From NCBI GenBank assembly GCA_916048095.2, contig OU696590.1, positions 5,003,052 to 5,067,051 on the forward strand: a DNA stretch of 64,000 bases, given 5' to 3'. Under the pieces are notes generated by a model, which worked only from the letters and a program-made list of their open reading frames with translations, was not told the origin of the DNA and ran no database searches. The DNA is from Sacculina carcini. Lineage: Eukaryota > Arthropoda > Thecostraca > Sacculinidae. Shown here piece by piece: positions 53,627 to 62,600 of this stretch (position 1 is its first letter; the number at the start of each line of letters is the position of its first letter). The position numbers and the translations under genes are program-made.

Positions 53627-56600
53627 GGAAAACGCGCACCTGTAGCCAGTAGCCTCTCCAGTTGGCCGTAGAGAAAGTCGAGCAGACAGCGACGCACCAC
53701 CACCTCGGCATGACAATCATTGACAACGCCGCCAGACAGACTCATGTGCTCGCCGTTGACACACTTGGTGCCCGTGCTGAGCGCCACCAGCGTGAAACAG
53801 TCGGCCGTCAGAGGCTGGCTGGTCGACCGACGGCTCATCAACACGCCAGCCAGCACCTTGCACCGGTCGTGCGACGGACGATTGCTCATCAACGACTCAA
53901 ACTTTTCATGCGTCATCCTGATCGACATACATACACACACACGCAAGATTTCATATGTAAATGGACACACAATTGGCACAAAAACATACACACATGCGTA
54001 CATCTATATCAATGCATGCTAATCCAGGATTAATTTTGATCTACAGGATAAAAATATTCTGATTAAAATGTATATATACCTGTACGTACGGGAGGTGGCC
54101 ACTTTTGGCCACAGGTCGAAAGTGCCACAAAATTCTGCCGCTCTCACACTCTTTCTACGCGCGTCACAGTGGCCGCGTTCAAGTGGTGTAGCTGGTGCGT
54201 GCGTGATGAGTCATGGTCGTTTTTGTCCACACTCAGTGGTTTTCAAACTTGGTGTATGTGGTCGAATTGTCCACACTCGTGATACGGCTCAGGCGGTGCT
54301 GTTTTTGACTAATTCCAGTGTTGAGCAGGAAATTGAGATTGAGTTGACTAAATTTGTGATTCCGCTAAAGAGCTAATATACTTTGAGTGAAATACTATGA
54401 GTGCAAACTACACTGATCTGTATAGTTACAACCTATATACGTATACGTATTCAGGAGTAAACACATTGATATGCGCATTATTGTGTATATGAGTATTATG
54501 CCAACTCGTGCATTATATGAAATATTTGGATGTAATTATTTAACCATGTTGATGGTTTGACTGATGGGATGTTGAGCAAATTGTCGGACACATTTAAGCC
54601 TAGAGATTGAGTTGACTAAGTTTGTCATTCCTTTCAAGAGCTAATATAAATATACTTTGTGTTAATGCCATTATGTCAACTAGTGTATTATATAAATATG
54701 TTTTCAAGGATTTTGATGTAGTTATTTAGCGATATGAATGGTTTGGCTGACGGGATGTTGAGCACATTGCACTGATATTTTCTCCTTGTTATAAATTTTT
54801 GCTTTGCATTTTATAGGTTAGGTTAGGCTAGTTAGGTTAGGTTAGGTTATGTTAGGCTAGTTAGGTTAGGTTGGTTAGGTTGCTAAACACTGGAATTAGT
54901 CAAAAACAGCACCGCTTGAGCCGTATCACGAGTGTCGACAATTCGACCACATACACCAAGTTTGAAAACCACTGAGTGTGGACAAAAACGACCGTGACTC
55001 GTGACTTTCGACCTGTGGACAAAAGGGAAGTCGGTCCATGTAGTACGTACGAACGTACTACATGAGGCAACTGTCTATATATAGTAGTAGGCCGGGGACT
55101 GTGACATATAACGTCACACCCTAATTTGCATGAAGTCACACATAGGTTACACCCACTTCCAGTAGCGCCTTCTATGGTTAACTTACATCCTATTACGCCC
55201 TCTATGGCACACTTACTTATGGTGGCACCTTATATACCTGCGAGTGTTATTTCTTGACACAATTTTGCCACCTATACATACAATCATACTATCAATGTTC
55301 ATTTAATTATTATATTATTTATAGTGTTTGCATACTGCTACAACATACCCGACGGGGATTTGAGCCGAGGTCCTCCTGCACCAAAAACGGCGCTTGCGTC
55401 GTTCGGATACTGGAGATATTCATGGGTGAGGCTTGGTATGAGAATATAACGAAGACTTGCTGGTGATGAATTTTTGTTTGGTAATTAAAGTTGTTGCGCT
55501 ACTGGCTAACTTCGCCAAAAGCAACACAGATGCTGTAGTTTCAGTTATATATTACTACTAGCATTAAAACCCGCCCGTTGTGCGGAGGAATTCATAAAAT
55601 GGAATTAATATTCATAAAAAATATTCCAAATTAAAAAAGAAAATGAAAACTCATAAGTGTCTTACTCAATAGAAAAGTCCAAGTGTGAATATTTTTATTT
55701 TGACATAATATTTTCCCTCAACCCGCCTGATATATAAACCCGCCCATTGTGCGGAATAATTCAGAACACAAACACGTGACAAACAATGAAAATTCTAGCA
55801 TGTAAACCCGCCCGTCGTGCGAAACAGTTCATACTATTAAATTTGTATTCAATTCATAAGAGAAAAGGAATATTGAATTAAAAAAGAGTGGAGTAAACCC
55901 ATAAAAAAGTCTAAATTTCTATATTTTCATATTTATTTTCACAAAATAGTTTGCCTAAACCGCCTCATATTTATACATGCCCGTCGTGCTGAATAATTCA
56001 GAGCTCAGACAGGAAACAATGAAAAATGACTACACTTTTTCATCATAATGTTTCCAAAATATTTTTATAACTTAACATCACCGTCTAGCATTGAAACCCG
56101 CCAGTTGTGCGGAGCAATTCATAAAATGAAATTCATATTTAATTCATAAACATATTGCAAATTAAAAAAGAAAACAGATATACTCATTAAAATCTTACTC
56201 AATTGAAAAGTCTAAATTTAATTATTTTTATTTTTATTTTGACAACATATTTTCCTTTAACCCGCCTCATATTGAAACCCGCCCGTCGTGCTCAACAATT
56301 CATAAAATAAAATGCATATTCAATCCATAGAATAAACTGTATAAAAATTAAAAAGCAACAAATTTAACCTGTAAATACGTTCACCAATAAAAACTCTAAA
56401 TGTGAATATTTTAATTATAAATTTGACAAAATATTATCCCTTAATCCACCTCATATTTAAACCTACCCGTCGTGCGGAGTAATTCAGAACACTAACACGT
56501 ACAAAACAATGAAAATTCTAGCATGTAAACCCGCCCGTTGTGCGAAACAGTTCATACTATTAAATTTGTATTCAGTTCATAAGAGAAAACAAATATGAAT

Positions 56601-59600
56601 TAATAAAGAAAAGATTAAACCTAAAAAATCCTATTTAAACCTGCCCGTCGTGCTGAATAATTCAGAACTCTGACACAAAACAATGAAAAATGACTAATTT
56701 TTTTATCATAATGTTTTCAAAATATATTTATAACTCAACATCACCATCTAGCATTAAAACCCGCCCTTTGTGCAGAACCATAAATAAAGTAAAATGAATA
56801 TTGAATTAATAAAAAATGATTAGAAATTAAAAAAGAAAAAGTAAACCCATAAAAAGTCTTAACCAATAGAAAAGTCTAAATGTGAATGCTTATATTTTAG
56901 ATGTGGCAAAATATTTTCCCTCGAACTGCCTCGTATTTAAACCCGCCCGTCGTGCGGAACTATAAATATAATATAATGAATCAAAAAGCAAAAAGCTTAT
57001 CCAATAAAAAAATATAAATTTGTAAATTCTTGTTTTAATTATTGACGAAGTATTTTCCTCAACACTGCTCAAGTTCACACCCATCCTTCGTTTGTAGTAA
57101 TTCAGAAGTGTAACACTATCAAAACAATGAAACCTTCTGTCATCTCTATAATTCCAGATTTATGCGTCCGCTAAAACAGCATATTCATATAGTTGGCATT
57201 GCATGATATTACAACCCATATCCTTATGCAACTTAAGCTTATGCAACTTGAAATTAAACCAATTAAATTATACAGTAAAATTCAGTAGTTAACTTTGTTC
57301 CCAGTAGTATTTTACCCGCCCGTCGGGCGGAACAATTCATGTGTAAATATTGAGGACAATAAAGCCTTGCTATTCAGTATAGTGTAGCATTAAATAAACT
57401 GTACCCAGTAGAACCACACCATCCATGCTTGGAGCTATTATGATCCATTCTTAATTGTGATTAGGCTTCAGTGAAAATTAATCGGTGTATATTCCTGTGT
57501 AATCGCAAGTGCGCATAATAGCTGTCAAATTGGAAAATTGTGCTTTTGACTTTACACCGCCGTAACTTCCTTCAGATACACTTTGGAAAATTACAAATTA
57601 TACCGTATTGTAGAAAACAAGATTTCTAGCACGATGGTCTAATTTATTTTTATGTGTAACAAATAGATACTGAGAAATAGTAGAAAAATGAATATATTTT
57701 AGTCGCCCGGTGTTCAAGTGTAATTTTGGATGTATTTGAGAATTTTGCCAATTTTACACGTTTTTTGTATCATTTGTGGGTATAAATTATAGCTTATCTT
57801 GTAGAACACAAAATTATCTACACAGTAGTATATTCCTGTGTAATCGCAAGTGCGCATAATTGCTGTCAAATTGGCAATATGTCCTTTTGACTTTACACCG
57901 CCGTAACTTCCTTCAGATATACTTTGGAAAATTACAAATTATATCGTATTGTAGAAAACAAGATTTCTAGCACGATGGTATAGTTTATTTTTATGTATAA
58001 CAAAGCGTTACTGAGAAATAGTAGAAAAATGAATTAATTTTAGTCGCCCGGTGTTCAAGCGAAATTTTGTATGTATTTGAGAATTTTGCCAATTTTACAC
58101 GTTTTCTGCATCATTTGTGGGTATAAATTATAACTTTTCTTGTAGAACACAAAATTATCTACACAATAGTATAATTTTTATAGCTGTACCATTGCTGGTT
58201 TATGAGAAATAGATAGCGGAATATTGACCAAAATATTCACGTTTTTGTGTGCTAATTTTGCCTTTTTGACTTTGTCATTTAGCAGTATGTCACAAGAAGC
58301 AATGCATTATCAATCCAGACAAGTGCGAAACAGGACACAGGGAGAGCCATCAAACTTATTGTATCGTGTTGTAGAGTCTCAGATGCTTCCACTGATAGCA
58401 ATTGTTCGTACCCTTCTGTATGAAAGACGTCGTAACGCCGTGTCTCCTGTATTTCTTCCTGTTTTCGTGATCATTCAATGTGATCCGTTTGGCCCAAAAC
58501 AATGAGCTTTTGGTTCAGCTGATTGGTTGGAACTCTTTGTTCTGGTGTTTCGCCAATCCTCGATGAAGCAAAGTAATCAATACACATGTCCATGCTTCCA
58601 AATATCGTGTCCAACAATAATACTTTCAGCTCGACTCATTATAGTGTACAAAACAGCTTGCAACGTATTTTTCAGTGCCTTGACGCGTGCAGAGCATATT
58701 TTCCAATACGTGTAAAAATATCAAAGCACATTAGCTTGACGAGTTTTATGGACAGTTTTTTTAGGACTCAGTTGGCCACTACTTTTTTGTATGCCCAAAC
58801 AGTACATACATCCGTTGCCATGGATGACCACATATGGAGAACAAATTTTCACAAATCTCATTCTGTGTTGCTTCAGCGGGATAATTTTGTCGGTTGTCTC
58901 GACTGCAGCAGACTTCGAGCACACTCTTGGGACATACTCGTATTTGATTCACTTTGTGGAAAAATTAAACAGCAAAACGCACAAGTCCGCTCACGACTAA
59001 AACTATCGTCAAACTGATGACGCTGGGTGTACTCAATCATGTGTGTTTGTATGTCCATATGCTAACTGCGCAATACAACTTGTCAGGACTTGTTTCATTC
59101 AGTATGTCCGTGTGTGGTTTCTCCCTAATGACGGCATCTCTTATAACTGCGCAGTAGCCGCCGTTTGAGATATTTAAATTTAGTTGATCACATTACTGGT
59201 CAATACAGGACATATCAATACATGTCAATACAATACATGTCTTGAGTCCCCTCATACACACAAATATCAAACTGCATTCATCAACTATGGCAAACGGGTG
59301 GTATTCTGGACGAATAAATATATTAGAGACGTTCTACCAACGTTTTTGTGATATTCCAACACTTTTTAATTTTGCGTTCATGTACTGTGTATACATTCTA
59401 CGAAGTTTTCGTATGAAGAATGGAGCAAACAGTATATTTTAGTGCTGGAACAAAACACCAATAACGTTTATGAATATTGTTATTGTGCCTGACCATGCTT
59501 CCTATATGAATTATCAAGCAAAATGTAACTATTTACATGTTTTTATCTAACAATAATGATGTAATGTATCTCTTGAATAAGCTTACTTTGTGTATCTTTT

Positions 59601-62600
59601 ATTATTTTGTCCATTTTATCTTACATGTCTGCTCCTACATAATGAAAACAAAATTGTCTATAGCAGGTTGTATTTTATGGCATCAAAAACCTCTCAGGAT
59701 TTGATTGTTTAACTGAAACAAACATTTATTGAAAACTTGTAGAAGTTAAAATATATGTTGAAATTGAGGTGATACTATTATAACATTGAAATATTTCATA
59801 TTGATTCCCATGTGATAGAAATTGTCCATCTTTTCATTGGAATTTCAGACCTCAAAATACACATCTATAGTTTCACTTATGACCATCAAACATTATTCAT
59901 GTCAACGTTACACCAATAATTGCTCACAAATCGCATTAATGTTTTCCGCTAGCATTGAAAAAACAAAATTATAATTTTTTTTTGAAATTAACAAAGAAAT
60001 GATCCACAAACACTAATAGGAAGTTTAAAAAAACAAAAACAATAAAAAACAGGACACAAGTAAAAATATGGAGTCAGTAATGTTTCCCCTCAAGAACATA
60101 TTCATATTTGCACATCTCCCAACCTGTTCTACCAACAAAGCATGTCTTGCAGTAATATAGGAACTACCATTCTGACTGATACACCATTTTTCGTGTATCT
60201 AGAAATATCTTACTTACACTCTTTATTTATTATTCGATCATGTTTCTCTATTATCTTCTCCTTTTTCCATTTTTGTTGTTTCATGCTCATCATACAACCT
60301 ATGCGATTCTACTAAGCGAACACAAACCTAATATACTCTTTGAATATATGTACGCCATGTATGCTAGCTAATCCGAGATTCTATGAGCGCGTTTGCACGG
60401 AGCATTTGCAAAACGCAGTGGCGTGTGCAAGTGCCCAGTGGCAGACAGAGTGCGTAGCAACACGAACTGTTTAATCAAGTATATCGTTGTGTATGTGGGT
60501 GTTCAAGAAGCGTTTTTGAGTCTGTATGTGTAGACTACCCAAATTATATTTGAAATTCACACTGTTTCCATCAGTGTTTGTATTTCACATTGATTCTATA
60601 CATCGTGTCGTTCAGTTGAGTGAATGCTCGAAACTTCCCATTAAGAATGCTACCGTTTCTACATTTCTGTGAAATGTACTTGCACAGTTGCGCAACAGCA
60701 ACCACAAAGACACACACACATACTTACATACACAATTGCTCACATTCGCGCATAGTGGATAGTGAACCTCTGAGAGGTCGCTCTGGAAATGGAATGAATA
60801 GAAACGGAGATATTTGACGCTTGCATTCTGTTGCATTATGAGTGTGTCTGTTCACACACACGAACGTACATGTGTGTTTATGGGTGTGTGTGTGTGTGTG
60901 CGAGTGCGTGCATGTATGAGTGATCCTCTGTGCGTGAATCAAATTGAAATGTTGTTAGACTGTATCACAGAGTGAATACACATTTAGCCCATAGCGCGCT
61001 TATTCGCATTCTCGATTATGCTGATTGAACAGTTCACGAGACAATGAAACACTGGCTACATGAGCGTTTCTTTGTTCGCATGCGTTTGTGTGTGTGCGCA
61101 TTCGTGTGTGTAAGCTATACTTGCGATGTTCTGTGTCTATATGTGAGTGTGTAAATTGAGTCGACACATGTTCTCTCACAGTGGACTGGGAATTGTGAAA
61201 AGTCCAACTGCTGCCATCAGCGAAAATAGTGAAATTATCCTTGCTATATACGAGCCAGCGATATAGCAAACTAGGATCTGGCAAATCAAATACTATCGTA
61301 TCTCGACAAGGCTTAGACCGTTGTTCATGTGACAAACGTCGTGTGCTCGCAGCCGTCCTGTTTCATATACTGGTATCGATTACAGCTCGTGTGGCGGTCA
61401 TATCCGCAGTGCGCCAGCTGAGACTGCGATATTTTTTTCAACATCAAAACATGTCGGTGTTTATCTTCCCTGTTATACTTTGTCCTTGCTAGCTCTTGTT
61501 TTTTCTTTTCTGAGCTCCCGTTCTGATGTAATTATTGATATTGTATCTCTTTATCCCATGTTTATCGCACCTTTGTTGATTAGTGTGCTATATCAAATAC
61601 ACGGTTGTTGTTGTTGTTGAATTATCGATGGCAAATTACACACAAACATCACTTCGTACAACTGCTGCATCCCTGATATGCTATCGAGTAAGCTACACAG
61701 ACAACACACCTGTCAATGGCGTCGGCGACTGCTTGAGACAGGGTGGCAGTAGCGATGACAACAGGCATTGGCGCCACAGCCAAGCGCATTCCCTCACCGA
61801 CCATGGCAGACAGACGCATGTCCATGAACGTGTAGTTGTACAGGGCGAACAGAAGGCGTTTAGCGGCAGTCAGTCTGGCCAGCCGCTTGCTAGAACCTGG
61901 TGACAAATATGCGCGACGTCAACATCAAAAACTTAAATTGTGTTCAAATTTCCTGACAAAAGCAAATACAATTATTCAAGCACATACAGATACTTTCACA
62001 CACACAAACAACTTACAAATAACACAAGAGTGACACGACTGCGTATGATGCGTGGTTTTGACATAACGATACATCACACGACATGAAACTGAAAGCCGAT
62101 ACTAAAACCATGATATATTATCAACACAAGCCTGCATCACATACATAATTTTGCCCCCATCAAATGTATTGCTCTTTCAACGAAAGAAGAGTTGAAAACA
62201 GCCCCGTATCTTGATCATGTTAAGCCTGGTGGTTACAAGCAGTAACCCGCCGACCAGACATCACAATTGCGGGACTGCATCACACGGCCACCCACCGATG
62301 CCCGTGTAGCTGGTACCGTTGAGTGTGGCAGACATGCAAAACGTCTTTTCATGAGATTTGCCTGTCTCCGACACCAGCTCGTACATGACGCCCGGGTGCA
62401 ACTCGTTGAGCAGTTGCACCGCGTTCTTGGTGGCAACATGCTGCTTTGTATATGTCGCTGAGAAGCACTTTGATGATGTCATATCGCAGTCAATTGGCGA
62501 CACCGACTGTAATAAACATATCGTATGACGTTACCCGCAACGAACGGCTGCGAATGAATAATTAGCGAGACAATAGCGTACTTGATAACACCACTCACAT

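Larger units (their letters stand above)
54109..55018. repeat. Foldback in ADAR intron, 120-bp arms
   Basis: Arms 54203-54324 and 54886-55006 are reverse complements at about 95 % (paired blocks GTTTTTGTCCACACTCAGTG, CAAACTTGGTGTATGTGGTC and GTGCTGTTTTTGACTAATTC). An outer 16-bp pair (54109-54124 with 55003-55018) extends it after a 78-bp bulge. The spacer is about 560 bp. On the ADAR strand it lies 0.2-1.1 kb upstream of the acceptor of the HAE exon. Confidence 0.9.

Noticed and set aside
55565-57340. CRISPR-like array of repeated GC-rich motifs
   Set aside because: Spacing is irregular, the spacers themselves repeat, and the region is an intron of an animal gene.
58791-59000. PIF/Harbinger transposase
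   Set aside because: Only one faint block resembles the family. The expected DGTH-like and C-terminal motifs are missing in all frames checked.
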